DNA from: Uranotaenia lowii
Lineage: Eukaryota > Arthropoda > Insecta > Diptera > Culicidae
Length of the DNA stretch: 64,000 bases
NCBI RefSeq assembly: GCF_029784155.1
Contig: NC_073693.1
Span: 332,882,592 to 332,946,591 of the forward strand
Direction of reading: 5' to 3'
The position numbers were made by a program, and so were the translations under genes. Below the pieces are notes generated by a model. That model was given only the letters and a program-made list of their open reading frames with translations. It made no database searches and was not told the DNA's origin. Every line of letters begins with the position of its first letter. Position 1 is the first letter of the stretch. This document shows positions 12,095 through 23,157 of the stretch, piece after piece.

Positions 12095-13035
12095 TGGGAG
12101 AGTGGGGAATCATGGGCCACTTTTTTTCGTTGTTCCATAACTTCTTTATTATAAAACATACAATGAAAACAAAAAATGGTATGGTTTTTACATTTACAAA
12201 AAATGGTATTGGTTTACATTTTCAAGGTATCATAAGGTATTTTTTTTTCAAAATTTTAATAAGTTATTTTCTCCTAATTCTGACTGTTTGAAAAAAAGCA
12301 ATATTTTTTGGATTTTGAAAAATGGTGGGGAATCGTGGGTCATCAAATCCAAATTGACCAAATTACATGCAAAGTTTATGAGTTGACCCAAAACTGTGAT
12401 TTTCTAATTCATTTCGTTATTTTAAAGCAATTTCAGATGATGAAATAAAAAAGAGAGCTGTGTATGATCGCATAGATTCCAAAACCTGGCTCGCAAAGGT
12501 TTTGGCAAAATTTCTTATATAAGATGGACAAAATATTTTTCATAACTCTTCATTTGGCATAAGAAAACTTTACAGATAGGAAAAACGTATTTTAAGTTCT
12601 GAATGTGTATAAAAACATAAAAATATAGGTGATTCAAGATGTGTGGCCCACGATTCCCCACAAGCTATGATTTGCAAATTGGTTGCGTTTGTGTGACTTA
12701 TTGATGTTTCATCAAAAATTCCTTTTCCACGTGAAAGATCATGTTAAAACTAAGATCATAAGCGTATGAGCATATTTTTGTTATGCACTTTAGGTTCCCC
12801 ATCGATGAAATTAGCGGGTGTTTTTTTTAATTATGTTAGTAAATTTTTCTACCTTTTTTTAGCTTGTTAAATAAAAGAAGCATATGATGCGTAATTCAGT
12901 CAACAACATATAGGAATATATGCTCACGTAAAGCGACGACGATGACAGTTGGTTTGAGATTTTTATCTCAACACACATCTGAGATATTGAAAGTGGCCCA
13001 CGTTTCCCCATGGCCCACGATACCCCACTCTCCCC
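12095..13035. mobile_element. TIR element GGGGAGAGTGGGG, copy 1
   Basis: Inverted ends TGGGAGAGTGGGGAATCATG (12095) and its complement (CATGGCCCACGATACCCCAC region, ending 13035) are flanked by TA at 12093-12094 and 13036-13037. The tandem sister unit at about 9990 has the uninterrupted site (ATAGGTACTTGG), which proves the insertion and its TA duplication. A second copy lies at 61912-62813. It is noncoding. Confidence 0.88.
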
Positions 13036-13318
13036 TACTAGGTTGAGAAACAGGCGCCTGATTGTTAAATTTTTCCAGCGATCAATGAACAGTATTCTTT
13101 AGTTACTATCCACTTACGACGACGTTTGCTTGACCATAGAGACGAAAAACAAACCCCACAGATGAAAGAAAATCTCTAAAAATAGATGCCATGACTGTTC
13201 AATTTCAGATTTTGGCAAAAAAAAATGTAGGTACATATATGTTTTATTCGATCGACAAAATGTCAATCTGGGTCTCATCTAGGCGTCATTCAAAACCATG
13301 TGTTGTACAAATGAGCTA

Positions 13319-14414
13319 CACAGCAAAAAAAAATGTAACGTTGGACGATGTAATTTATGACGATGTTAGCCAACCTATGTATTTTTATTGATTTCGGTTA
13401 AAATATTACATCTAAACGATGTACACAATCCGAACGCGTCATGTTGTGTAATATTTCAACTTGCTATGTAGTATTACATCAAGTAGTCAATGTTTATTCC
13501 AATTGACATTTTAAATAGTTTTCGTGTCGGAAAGTTAGAAACGGATTGTGGAGCTCCGGAGGATTTGTTCTGTTGGTAAGTCATATCAATATTGATAATG
13601 CATGTAAGCAAATCTATTGGTGATAATTTTTTAACATAATTTTGCTCTTTCAGGAATTTCGGCCATCGTTAATTAGCGATACAAAAGAGTTCCGGAGAAA
13701 AAAAAAAACAGGTATATTTGAGGTGAGTATTCTGCGTTAAATTTTTTATACTCCTTGTGAACTTTTGCATTCAATTTTTACAGAAATCGATTGTTACCAT
13801 TTGCAAATGTGAAGTTCCTCGATCAATGGCCTTCAAAGGGACAAATAAAACGGATACGGAACCTTGCCAATCAGTTTTTCTTTCGTGTATGAATATCTAG
13901 CTGGAGGTGAATACCTCCTTTCCAGTCTCCTTTTAAAGTAAGAAGGACATGATTTCAGCAGGATACTGAAAGGTTCACCGACACAGATGTGATTGAATCC
14001 ATTTTAATGCTTCCATCCTTCAGTTGTTAGTTTGTCATATTATTCATGGAATAAAATGTTCTCTTTAGTTTGAAATGGTTTGATTTACTCTGATAAAAAT
14101 TTTCTGAACCCATTATACATACATAAGTAGAAGGTCAAATTATGAATCTTTAATTTGAATTGTCGATTTTTTTTTAACATACCAGAAATAATTGAAATAT
14201 TCAAATAATAATGTAACGGTTATTGATTTTATCACAAGATTTATTTTATCTCTGTGCTTGATCTTGTCTACTGCGTTACATATATTTTTTATTATTTTTA
14301 CATCCTAAACGTGTAGTTGTTCGGTACATCAAAACAATGTAATATTAGATACCTTTAGCGACTCGAGTTATGTGCACGTTTTTGATGTAATATCGCAACA
14401 CTTTTTTTGCTGTG
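13319..14414. mobile_element. TA-flanked CACAGC element with GATGTAATAT arrays
   Basis: Ends CACAGCAAAAAAAAATG (13319) and CACAGCAAAAAAAGTG (complement, ending 14414); TA at 13317-13318 and 14415-14416. The sister unit near 10252 (GAGCTGGGAATAAAG) preserves the empty site. Both ends carry repeated GATGTAAT or ATTACATC in either orientation (about 13345, 13402, 13445, 13475 and 14298, 14330-14345, 14383). The core has no transposase. See the other members at 24485, 37359, 46278, 47763, 52053 and 63208. Confidence 0.85.
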
Positions 14415-14871
14415 TAGGAATCAAGAAAAAAAAATCACATCAAGGCTTCATATCGCCACCCCTTGCATTGAAAATATTCTTGGTTGAGAAATACGCGCCA
14501 AAATATTCCCACCGATCAGTATGCTATGCCTGGGTTACTATCCTTTTGCGACGTTGGCTCGACGCCTCGACCTTGGAAACGAAAAACAAACCGCCCAAAG
14601 GAAGAAAAAATCTCGAGAAAATGGATGTCATGACTTTAATTTGTTCCGAAAAATTACAAATTTAGTATGGAAGCCCCCCCTCCCTTAAGTCGGATGGAGT
14701 TTTGACTATTACAGAAACCACCCCCGGCCTCAAAAACCCTCAGATGCCAGTTTTGACGATGATCGGTTCAGTAGTTTCCGAGTCTATAGGGAACAGACAG
14801 ACAGACAAAAATTCATTTTTATATATATAGATGAAGATTTTAATGTTGATCACGCTGGACCTCGCGTTCAA

Positions 14872-16956
14872 ATGATGTTTGAATTTTTAAGCGGTTTTGG
14901 AGTTTTCGATAATGTTGCAGAAAATTTTCGTTCAGTTGAAAGCGTAATTGATTTCAATGTCTTGTCTTTCTACAATGTTATTTACGGCATACTGCTAGAG
15001 CATTGTAGAACAGTCAAAAAAAGGCCGAATCGAACTAAATACCCAGAATGGTTCAACGCCGAAACAATTCGTCTTCTCAGAGATAAAAGAAGAAAACACA
15101 ATAAGTATCGTAAAAGCAAAGCTCAGTCGGATAAAACTGCTTACCGAGCTGCGTCTAATGCCTTCAACACTTTGCATAGAGCCCAGCGTATAACATATTT
15201 GCATGAACTTCAAAGAGGTATTCAAGCTGAACCGAAGCGTTTTTGGAAGTACGTCAATTCCAAGCGCAAAGCAAATTTAGTTCCAAAAAACATTTGTTTC
15301 AACGACAAAAGTGCTAGTACTTTCGTTGAGGCTTCTGAATTATTTGCCGAATATTTTCGCAGCATTTACAACGCAAACGATTTGGTTGCAGAATTAGAAT
15401 TGCAAGTCACGGCAGAGGTGATGCCAGAATTGAGCGTATCGACAACGGATGTTCGGCAGAAAATTTCTCAGCTCGATGAATCCAAAGGAAGTGGACCTGA
15501 TGGTATTCCAAATTCATTTCTTAAAAAGTGCGTGGGCGCTATTGAAAAGCCTCTACAATTGCTCTTCTCAGCTTCCATTCGTGATGGTTTGTTTAGCAAA
15601 CTATGGAAGATCTCACACATTTTGCCGATTCACAAGAATGGTTCAAAATTGCCCGCTGAAAACTATCGAGGGGTAGCAATTCTTTCTGCTATACCAAAAA
15701 TGTTCGAGAGCATAATTTACGACCAGATGTACCCATGGCTAGAAAGAAAAATGGCAGATGTTCAGCATGGATTTTTAAAAAAGCGATCTACTGTGACGAA
15801 TTTAGCAGAATTTGTTTCCCGAACTTCTCAATGGATGACGCAGGGTTCGCAAGTTGATGTCATATATACAGACATGTCTAAAGCTTTTGACGTTATCAAT
15901 ATTAAAGCTCTTCTGTCAGTGCTGCGCAAAAATGGAATCACCGGTGTTAGTCTACAATGGATACGTTCGTACCTGATGGAAAGAGTTCAGTTTGTAAAAC
16001 TTGGGAACGCGAGATCTAGCGTATTCCTGGTCAACAGCGGTGTACCTCAAGGGAGTCACTTGGGACCCCTACTTTTTATAACTGTAATGAACGAGTTCCC
16101 CGAAGTGCTGCGTGACGTGTTTGTGCTGATCTACGCGGATGATTTGAAAATGTTCCTTCCTGTTCGGTATCCCAAGGATTGTATGGTTCTACAGAATGCG
16201 CTTAACAAATTTTCTGAGTGTTGCAGCCATTTTGGTTTGAAAATCAATGCCTCGAAATGCAGCGTGATCACCTTTTCAAGGAAGATGAGCAACATAGTGC
16301 ACAATTATTGTCTTGATAACAACTGTTCCGTAACAAGAAAATTCTCAGTGAAAGATCTAGGCGTAGAGTTGGATGCAAAACTTAGTTTTTCGAAACATAT
16401 CGAACAAGTCGTTGCCAAAGCCAATTCCATGTACGGTATGGTTAGCAGGATTTGTCACGAGTTGGACAATCCTTATACTATCGTCTCGATTTATGTTGGA
16501 CTTATCCGAACCACTATCGAATATGCCAGTATTGTGTGGCAGCCATACTACAATGTTCATAAGAATAGAATCGAAAGAGTTCAAAAACGATTTCTAAGGT
16601 ACGCCTTGAGAAACCTTGGCTGGCAAGAAGATATGCCAGGATATCGAGCTTTGTGTATGCTGGTTGGCTTGGAATCACTAGAAAATCGCAGAAAATCAAT
16701 CGACATGTTGTTTTTAAAGGATTTGACCTGTGGAAAATATTTTTCACCGTATTTGATGTCACAGATTTCTCCTAACGAAGGACGTAGCAGTCTACGCAGC
16801 ATACGACCGTTCCAGCTCCCTAACCGAATTCAAAACTATGCTTGCAATGAACCAATATACAGAATGATGGCGCTCTACAATGCACATGCTAACGTTATTA
16901 AACTGAATATGTCCAGAGAACAAATCAAAAATAGACTTAAGTTAGTTTTTCCATAA
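14872..16956 (+). CDS. LINE 1, reverse transcriptase frame (694 codons, open)
   Basis: Reverse transcriptase of a non-LTR retrotransposon in the Jockey/CR1/L2 group. It would copy the element's RNA at a nicked target. In order: a basic linker with the conserved RPNRTKYPEWFN (residues about 45-65), GSGPDGIPNSFLKK (about 208), YTDMSKAFDV (Asp at residue 334, catalytic motif A), VNSGVPQGSHLGPL, YADD (421-424, catalytic motif C), and a C-terminal IERVQKRFLRYALR segment. There is no RNase H domain. The first methionine is only the first after the insertion; the natural frame began in the endonuclease part at 7170-7863. Codons just after the insertion read DEDFNVDHAG, like an endonuclease GDFN motif, which does not fit a simple join. 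It cannot produce the complete ORF2 protein. Confidence 0.9.
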   Translation: MMFEFLSGFGVFDNVAENFRSVESVIDFNVLSFYNVIYGILLEHCRTVKKRPNRTKYPEWFNAETIRLLRDKRRKHNKYRKSKAQSDKTAYRAASNAFNTLHRAQRITYLHELQRGIQAEPKRFWKYVNSKRKANLVPKNICFNDKSASTFVEASELFAEYFRSIYNANDLVAELELQVTAEVMPELSVSTTDVRQKISQLDESKGSGPDGIPNSFLKKCVGAIEKPLQLLFSASIRDGLFSKLWKISHILPIHKNGSKLPAENYRGVAILSAIPKMFESIIYDQMYPWLERKMADVQHGFLKKRSTVTNLAEFVSRTSQWMTQGSQVDVIYTDMSKAFDVINIKALLSVLRKNGITGVSLQWIRSYLMERVQFVKLGNARSSVFLVNSGVPQGSHLGPLLFITVMNEFPEVLRDVFVLIYADDLKMFLPVRYPKDCMVLQNALNKFSECCSHFGLKINASKCSVITFSRKMSNIVHNYCLDNNCSVTRKFSVKDLGVELDAKLSFSKHIEQVVAKANSMYGMVSRICHELDNPYTIVSIYVGLIRTTIEYASIVWQPYYNVHKNRIERVQKRFLRYALRNLGWQEDMPGYRALCMLVGLESLENRRKSIDMLFLKDLTCGKYFSPYLMSQISPNEGRSSLRSIRPFQLPNRIQNYACNEPIYRMMALYNAHANVIKLNMSREQIKNRLKLVFP

Positions 16957-17035
16957 ATATATTGTAAACACCATTAAAGATAAAAGGCTGAAGCCTAGGA
17001 TCTATCAATAGTAAATAAATAAATAAAATAAATGA
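16957..17035 (+). repeat. LINE 1 3' end with TAAA-type tail
   Basis: After the stop at 16956 a short 3' untranslated region ends in AGTAAATAAATAAATAAAAT (about 17008-17030), a simple tandem tail rather than poly(A). No target duplication could be matched to the 5'-truncated end. Confidence 0.65.
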
Positions 17036-17689
17036 ACAAAGTTTTCGCTTATAATTTTTCCTTGAAACTTTAAATTTCTCATTTTTGAGCTTGTATGTGT
17101 TAAGATTTCTTCAAAATAAACAGCGACTTCAAAAATTTAGATGAAAATTATTTTTAATTGATTTTTTCAACAAAAATTTTAAATTTCGAAGGAAATTTGA
17201 AATTTTTCGCATGGTAAAGTTTTCAAAATGTGCTATAAGTATCAAAATTTCTACCACTTTCTCCCAACACCAGTGAACATGCTCTCATAAAGGTGTATTT
17301 TCTATGGTCATTTCCATCGAAGACAGAATGTAGTTTCAAATTGCCCTGGAAAAAAAAACATATTATGGATTTTTTTACTCGATTTTTATAGGTTTCCGAA
17401 ATGTGGACATCACTTTTCACCACTAGGCCGATAAACTACATCTACAAATATAAATTACGGTGATTAATCCTTCATAAAATTGTAGAAAATTTTACGAAAA
17501 AGATTGATTTTTATTTTTTTTTATATTGTTTCATGATTTCAAAACCTGACCGAAAATTTGGTTTCCAATCTAAATTCTACCACAACAAATGTTTTACTTG
17601 TACAAATTCCTCTTCCAAGCCAACCAAGAAAACATTTTTGAACCCCAACACCTTCCATGCAAAATTGGCTCGATCATTTCTCAAGATAT
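17036..17689. other. AT-rich noncoding DNA with half of a foldback element
   Basis: No gene. At 17220-17295 lies one arm related to the foldback at 46146-47340 (TTTCTACCACTTTCTCCCAA, CACCAGTGAACATGCTCTC). No matching second arm is present nearby. Confidence 0.5.
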
Positions 17690-18955
17690 TAAAAAAATTT
17701 ATGAGCTCCCCACTGAAAAGAAAGGAAGTTTTAAATTCTCATTTACATATACTTTCGGATGACAAATTTGACCCCATTTGCTTAAAATGTTATCGAGTTA
17801 TGCGAAAAATTGTATGAGAGCTATCCTCTTCCCTGTAAGTCCCCCCACTGGAGGGATCCCGAATAAGCTTACAAAGATTTTTCCATCCCAAAAACCCTCT
17901 CCTACTAAAGTTGGTTTCTTTCGTATGACTTACTCTATAGATATGCAACAAAAATGTATGAGGCTCCCCTCTCCTCTTCCTATCTCACTCATTGGAAGAA
18001 GGGAAGGGTCGGTGCTTTTCGACAGAATATATACCTCTCGAAATTGAAAAAAAAAGCTGTGGTGGCCCCCTCCTCATTTCCTATTTGTTTACTGGGTTCA
18101 GGGTGATGAGCGAGGGTCTCAATCAACCGTAGAGTCTTTTTCCGTATACAAATATCCTCCCATGCCAAATTAAGTTCCATTTGCTCGATTATTTTACCAG
18201 TCATGCCAAAAACTGTATAGAAGCCCTCTCCCCCTTTCTGTCTCTCCAATGAAAGGTGAGAAGAGCTTCAAACTATCTTGGAAACATTTCGTTCACTTAA
18301 ATACCCTCGCATGCCAAATATTATTCCTCTTGCTTGATCAGCTATCAAGTATTGCAATAATTTATATGGGCCCCCTCCCCTCTTCCTATCCTCCCAATAC
18401 AAATCGGGAGGAGTCTCAAACAAACATAGAACCTTTTCCCATATCCAAATATTCTCACATGCCAATTTAGATCCATCTGCTTGAATAGTTATCGAATTTT
18501 GCAATAAAAGTTGTATGGAAGCCCCCCTCTCGCTTTTCATCTCTTTCATTGGAAGAAGGGAGAGGTCTCAAATGATCATTGAATCATTTCTCGTATCCAT
18601 ATATTTACCCTCACATGCCAAATCTGGTTCCATTTGCTTGGCTGAAAATATGTTAAAAAATGTAAGAGAGCCCCCCTCTCCCTTCCTCTGGAAAAAGGGA
18701 GGGGTACCATGCCAAATTTGGTACCATTTGTTTGAATGGTTCGCAAGTTATGCAAACAATTATCTTTTGCTTTGGAGACCCCCTCTCCCTTCCAGTAAGA
18801 GGGAGGGGTCTCAAACTGTAATAGGAACCTTCTCCGGTATCAAAAGCAGCTACCTGCCAAGTTTCAAGCAAATCGGTTCTGGAGTATCCGAATCTATAGG
18901 GAACAGAAAAACAGACAGATATCCATTTTATATACCTATCAATAGATTAAAAAAA
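17690..18955 (+). repeat. Repeat family A, tandem array with terminal tail
   Basis: About eight diverged units of roughly 120-160 bases. Each has a CCATTTGCTTGA(A/T) part, an ATGCAAAAAATTGTATGGAA-like part, a pyrimidine run (CCCCTCTCCCTTCC), and GGAAGAAGGGAGGGGTCTCA. The array ends in GTATCCGAATCTATAGGGAA, an ACAGACAGA stretch and TTATATACC (18880-18945), the tail also seen at 14765-14830. Open frames across it, such as 18515-18964, are repeat artefacts. Confidence 0.8.
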
Positions 18956-19696
18956 CAATACTGAGTGTTTGATAGTTCTGTGGTAAGGTGCGTTTTAAAT
19001 TCGAAAATGGACCCCCCCGATCGATTTTTTTTCCTGAATAATGCGTTGCATAGGAAAGAGTCTCTTCTATAATGTGGCAAATTATCAAAGATGCCGATTT
19101 ATTTTCTTGAAATTGTTCTTAAAAAGACACCGAGAAATATGAAAATTGAGACTCAAATTTTGACATTGTACCACCTTTATTGGGGCATAAAGATACCAAT
19201 TTTTTTTGGAAAGAAGATCAGGAATATGGCTGAATCAGGATCAAAATCTTTTTAGTTTGGTTCAGGATCCTAATTGGAATCCTTCAGGTCATTCAATGTC
19301 AGGATCATTATCCTGTGAAGCTTTTTAAATCAGAATCAGGTCAGTATCAGGAAAAGGTTCCAGATAGCTATAATGATTATGATCTGGATAAGGTTAAGTT
19401 TCAAAATTAGAAACATTAAATCGGATTCATTAAGTTCAAAATAAGTTTCAGAATTAGGATTAGACTTAGGGTTAGTATTAGAAACCGGACTAGGATCTGG
19501 ATCCAGGTTCTGGATCGGTTAAAGTATCGAATCAGAATGAAGATCAGCATCAGAATAAGAATCAGGTTCTGGATAAAATTTCTGGTCTGTGCCAGAATTA
19601 CGCCCCTAAACCCAATCCTGATTCTTATTCTCATTTGATATTGTTTTTGAAGTTCTGCTAAGTCAGTTTTAAGTGAATAAAGTTGAAGTTAGACGT
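18956..19696. other. AT-rich DNA with degenerate GATC/AATC short repeats
   Basis: 19200-19625 is built from a degenerate unit like CAGGATCAGAATCAGG on the plus strand, switching to a TTAGGATTAGACTTAGGGTT-like flavour near 19450. It resembles the shorter patch at 6915-7005. No gene was seen. Confidence 0.55.
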
Positions 19697-19704
19697 ATGA
19701 GCAA

Positions 19705-22064
19705 TAGACTGGCCCAAATTTGTATGGGATGATTTTTTCAACATTTTTTTCAACGCGGCACCCCCTAGGTTGGTGCATTTAGGTGAAAAAATGACTTTCT
19801 GAAAGTTTCAGGTCATTTGGAAGAAGCACGAGCTGGCGCAAAGGACTTGAAATTTGTATGGAGATTATTATTATTATTATTATTCCTTTATTTCATTCTT
19901 GCAACGTAAGATTACAATCTTTTTAATTGTTACAATGTGGTAGGTAGTATTCTTGTATTTCCTTAACATCTAATAACTAATCGTTCCTAATTTGTTACGT
20001 TTTAAATGCCGTTCTACTCCACGAATTCCTCCAGCAAACACCTTTTGAACTCTGATTTGTTTTGTATTGTTTTTAAATTGAGAGGAAGATTATTCCAACT
20101 GACAATACCTCTAACGAAAAAGGATCTACCGTAGTAAGTCGAACTATGCGGAGGGATAACTATATTACCAGTTCGAGAATTCCTTAATGGGATTAGTAAA
20201 GTTTTCAAATAAGGCGGTTTTCCTGTTTTTAAAATCCTATGCATTATCACACATGATCGATATTTCTGAAAGTTATCGAAAGAACAACCGATAAGTAATT
20301 TTTGCAAATGTGACACTCGAGAAAAACGCGACAAATTAAAAACGTATCTTACGCAGGAATTAAGAGCAATGCGCATTCTGTTTACGGATCTTTCTAAAGC
20401 ATTAGAATAAAGAAAATCTCCGTAAATAAACAAGGGGAAAACATAAGCCTTGAAAAGTTTAAGTTTAGTTGAAACGTCCAGGTGATTTGTCGTTAGGTTT
20501 AATCTTTTGAGTGCACCATAAATTTTACCGCATTGAGCATTGATCTGACGGTTCCAAGAAAGATCCCGATCGAAAATGACTCCGAGGTTTTCAGCGTGGT
20601 CAACAAATTGAATAATAGTGTCGTTGAGAACTAATGGAGGAAAATCTGGCGATGATATGTACCTACTACCGAAACAAAGAGCTTTAGTTTTGGAGGGGTT
20701 TATAGGTAAAAGATTAACATCGGACCATACTTTTATTTTATCTAGATCTTGATTTATTTTGGAACAAAACTCGTCCAAATTTGGAGCATTTTTCTCACAG
20801 AGGTAGATCTGAACATCATCTGCGAATAGATGAATTGAGCAGTGCTGTAGAACAGATGGAAGATCGTTTATAAAAAGCGAGAAAAATAGTGGTCCTAAAA
20901 TCGATCCTTGAGGAACACCTGATTCAATGGAAGTAAACTCAGAAAAACAACCGTTGAAGAATACGGCCTGTGAACGACCTTCAAGATACGACTGGACGAG
21001 TTCAACCGCTGGTCTTGAAAAATTGTATTTAGTTTTCAGTTTAATGATGAGTTTAGAATGCGATACGCGATCGAAAGCTTTTGCAAAATCGATCAAAAGC
21101 AATGCTGCAATACCTTTTTTATCCAAAGTGAGCGCTATATCGTTATGTACTTTCATAAGAGCAGTTTCAGTACTGTGGGAAGAACGAAAACCAGACTGAA
21201 ATTGGAATAGTATGTTATTTTGATTTAGGTAATCTGTTATCTGATTTTTTATCAATTTTTCGAAAATTTTGGAAGTAGCGCTTAATATGCTGATAGGTCT
21301 TAAGTTTGAAAGGTCGTGAGATTTTCGGCAAAATGTATGAAAAATCGACATACTTTCACTCGTTGTGTTCTAAAGTATTTTTCCAGTATGCTAGAAAGCT
21401 CAGAATTTCAGAAATTGTAATTCAAACAATGACAAACAAGTTTGTAGAAGATTGTGACGCGATACGAGTTGACTGTGATGAGTTATCCGCAATTGAATGT
21501 GTGATTTTTTTTTCGCATTTCATTGATATATCGTGAACGGTGTATGGGCTAATAATCGCACTAACTTGATCGCGTCGTCGCACAATGCAGCAGTTTATAG
21601 TTTTTTCAAACCATTCTTTCATTTTTTGCAAAGATATTTGTTATAAAATAAACTACAACTTTGCCGAAGACAAAAACTTTCTATCTGTAATTCTCATTGT
21701 ATGACAATGCGATCAAGTTAGTACTATTAATCCACCTATGCACCGTTCACGATATATCGATAAAATGAGAAAAAAATCACACATTCAATTGCGTATAACT
21801 AATCACAGTCAACTCGTATTGCGTCACATTCTTCTACAAACTTGTTTGTCATTGTTTGAATTACAATTCCTGAAATTCTGAGCTTTCTAGCATACTGGAA
21901 ACATATTTTGCCGAAAATCTCCATACAAATTTCAAGTCCTTTGCGCCAGCTCGTGCTTCTTCCAAATGATCTGAAACTTTCAGAAAGTCATTTTTTCACC
22001 TTAATGCACCAACCTAGGGGGTGCCGCGTGGAATATAAGGATTTTTTTGTTATGGGCCAGTCTA
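19705..22064. mobile_element. Foldback element with long inverted arms, 8-bp target duplication
   Basis: The left arm starts TAGACTGGCCCA at 19705 and the right arm ends with its complement at 22064. A perfect 8-base target duplication, ATGAGCAA, flanks it at 19697-19704 and 22065-22072. Arms are about 370 bases (right arm about 21695-22064) around a short loop (about 21581-21694). The left arm is split at 19866/21318 by a LINE. Eight-base duplications are typical of hAT and P-type transposons. No transposase is present. Confidence 0.88.
19867..21317 (-). pseudogene. LINE 2, 5'-truncated reverse transcriptase in foldback arm
   Basis: Encodes the distal reverse transcriptase and C-terminus of a non-LTR element without RNase H. 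The frame runs uninterrupted from 21317 to the stop at 20014: NLRPISILSATSKIFEKL, LLIDFAKAFDRVSH (motif A), SGVPQGSILGPL, and LFADDVQIY (motif C, FADD). The apparent first 11 residues of the frame (21351-21318) come from the foldback arm. The 3' end carries an (AAT)n tail, seen as TTATTATTATT at 19866-19883. A 6-base target duplication, GAGATT, lies at 19861-19866 and 21318-21323. The intact right arm of the foldback shows the uninterrupted site (GGAGATTTTCGGC), so the insertion point is proven. Confidence 0.9.
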
Positions 22065-22072
22065 ATGAGCAA

Positions 22073-22790
22073 GGTGAATACAGCAGATGATAATGACACC
22101 AACAATCATTTACTGTTACAGATTCTTAACAACATGAACTGTATGACTACATTCCAATATCCGATCGACTTCACCGCGCTTTGAGTCAATCCTAATGCCG
22201 CTTATCAGAATGTTAATTGATTATCGTGAAAATGACATCTCATTCACAGTGTTGAGCCTAACAAATGGGGATTGAAAGGTTTTATTGCATATTTGTTTAA
22301 CCATCAACCGTGTATGGGAAAACGTATGGGATTCGCGTTTATCCTTATACACAAGCATGGGTATACGAGACCTATTCCAAGTTAGAACCGAACGAAGAGT
22401 GGCAAAACGTGACCAACTGGTTATATGGGATTGATACATTTTAGCCGGAACTGTTTTATTGTGTATTTACCGGACGCCGTCGTGATTTTGCTTCTTTGCA
22501 CACCGGCATAAGGGCAACGAAGTGGCGTGGATTGCCAAATTCGATTAGGTATCATTAGCTCAATTATGGCCGCATGCCGACGAGAGCGCAACAGTTCCTC
22601 ATATATGCTCAAGTCGGGATATTCATTGTCAAGGTGCGACATCTTATTGGGTGACATTGCACTGGATTGTGATGTGGTTCTTTGTTTCCAGATCTATTAA
22701 GCTGAGGTATGGGTTTTCAATGCAATTTGATTGTTCTTTTAGATTTAAAAAAAGAAAGGAAATGTGAATCAGAACTCTAGTTTTTAAAAG
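22073..22790. other. Unique noncoding DNA upstream of the first visible exon
   Basis: Moderate GC and no repeat recognised. It is probably an intron of the membrane-protein gene whose exons begin at 22791, because the coding frame at 22791 has no start codon and an in-frame stop lies at 22785-22787. Confidence 0.4.
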
Positions 22791-23157
22791 CGAACATGCG
22801 TGTCAACCAGCAATTCTAGCGAAAGTGAAACAAACGTGGAAGAAAACAGCTTAACGACACCACTACCACCACGTGGTCACGTCAGGATAGTGGACTGTCT
22901 AATCAATATGAGCTCGACCAGATATGTGGCCACAGTCAATGCGTTGAACATGTTCGACAAGCTGGAAAGTTCTTCCCTTTCCCCGGGAAAGTTTCAAATG
23001 GTTTCGGTTCCACCCCCGACGGCATCGAACGTATCGAATTTTACAGTCGGTACCCTGAACGTTACCTCATCGACGGTGGCCATTGCTCGGCCCAGTTTGT
23101 CCCCGCCCCCATCGACGATAGTCGGGAATGGAACAGAAGAGTTTGTTGTGCTTCCAG
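22791..23157 (+). CDS. Membrane-protein gene, exon 1 seen (internal)
   Basis: Ser/Thr/Pro-rich ectodomain segment, including VNALNMFDKLESSSLSPGKF, with sequons NMSS, NFTV, NVTS and NGTE. The donor is CCAG|GTAATT at 23157/23158, ending in phase 1. The 5' border is uncertain: the AG at 22789-22790 has a poor pyrimidine tract and another AG lies at 22809-22810. There is no usable ATG in frame at its start. Confidence 0.75.

Larger units (their letters stand above)
8255..14705 (+). repeat. Tandem duplication of about 2.3 kb inside the composite repeat
   Basis: Unit 1 (about 8255-10545) and unit 2 (about 10546-14705) align along their lengths. Examples are TTGAAAAGCTCTTTATCTTA at 8271 and 10558, ATTCGCATATTGGAATTTAT at 8402 and 10688, and GCTACCTACATTAACACGAA at 9799 and 11958. 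The end, CTCGACGCCTCGACCTTGG, occurs at 10400 and 14557. Unit 2 is longer because it contains two insertions, at 12095-13035 and 13319-14414. Both units are noncoding. Confidence 0.8.
7864..14830 (+). mobile_element. 7 kb composite repeat inserted in LINE 1
   Basis: Begins TAGCTGACCCGGTGTGCATT and ends with a CAGACAGACAGACAAAAATT stretch and TATATATAG. It interrupts the coding frame of a LINE, so both ends can be placed within a few bases. The tail (GTTTCCGAGTCTATAGGGAA near 14775) recurs at 18868-18950 and, reversed, at 28105-28165, which defines repeat family A. The inside contains a tandem duplication and two TA-flanked insertions. Without those insertions it is about 4.9 kb. No transposase or reverse transcriptase was found inside, so its class is unknown. 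Similar termini are, from memory, widespread in insect genomes; I could not confirm this. Confidence 0.7.

Noticed and set aside
17690..18955. CRISPR-like array
   Set aside because: Units are diverged, spacers are not unique, and the sequence is eukaryotic.
18515..18964. 149-codon open frame
   Set aside because: It lies wholly within the tandem repeat family A and has repeat-derived composition.
21318..21351. Methionine start of the LINE 2 frame
   Set aside because: These codons belong to the foldback arm; the LINE is 5' truncated at 21317.
22421..22657. Minus-strand 78-codon frame as a gene
   Set aside because: There are no recognisable motifs; it lies in probable intron sequence upstream of the membrane-protein exons.
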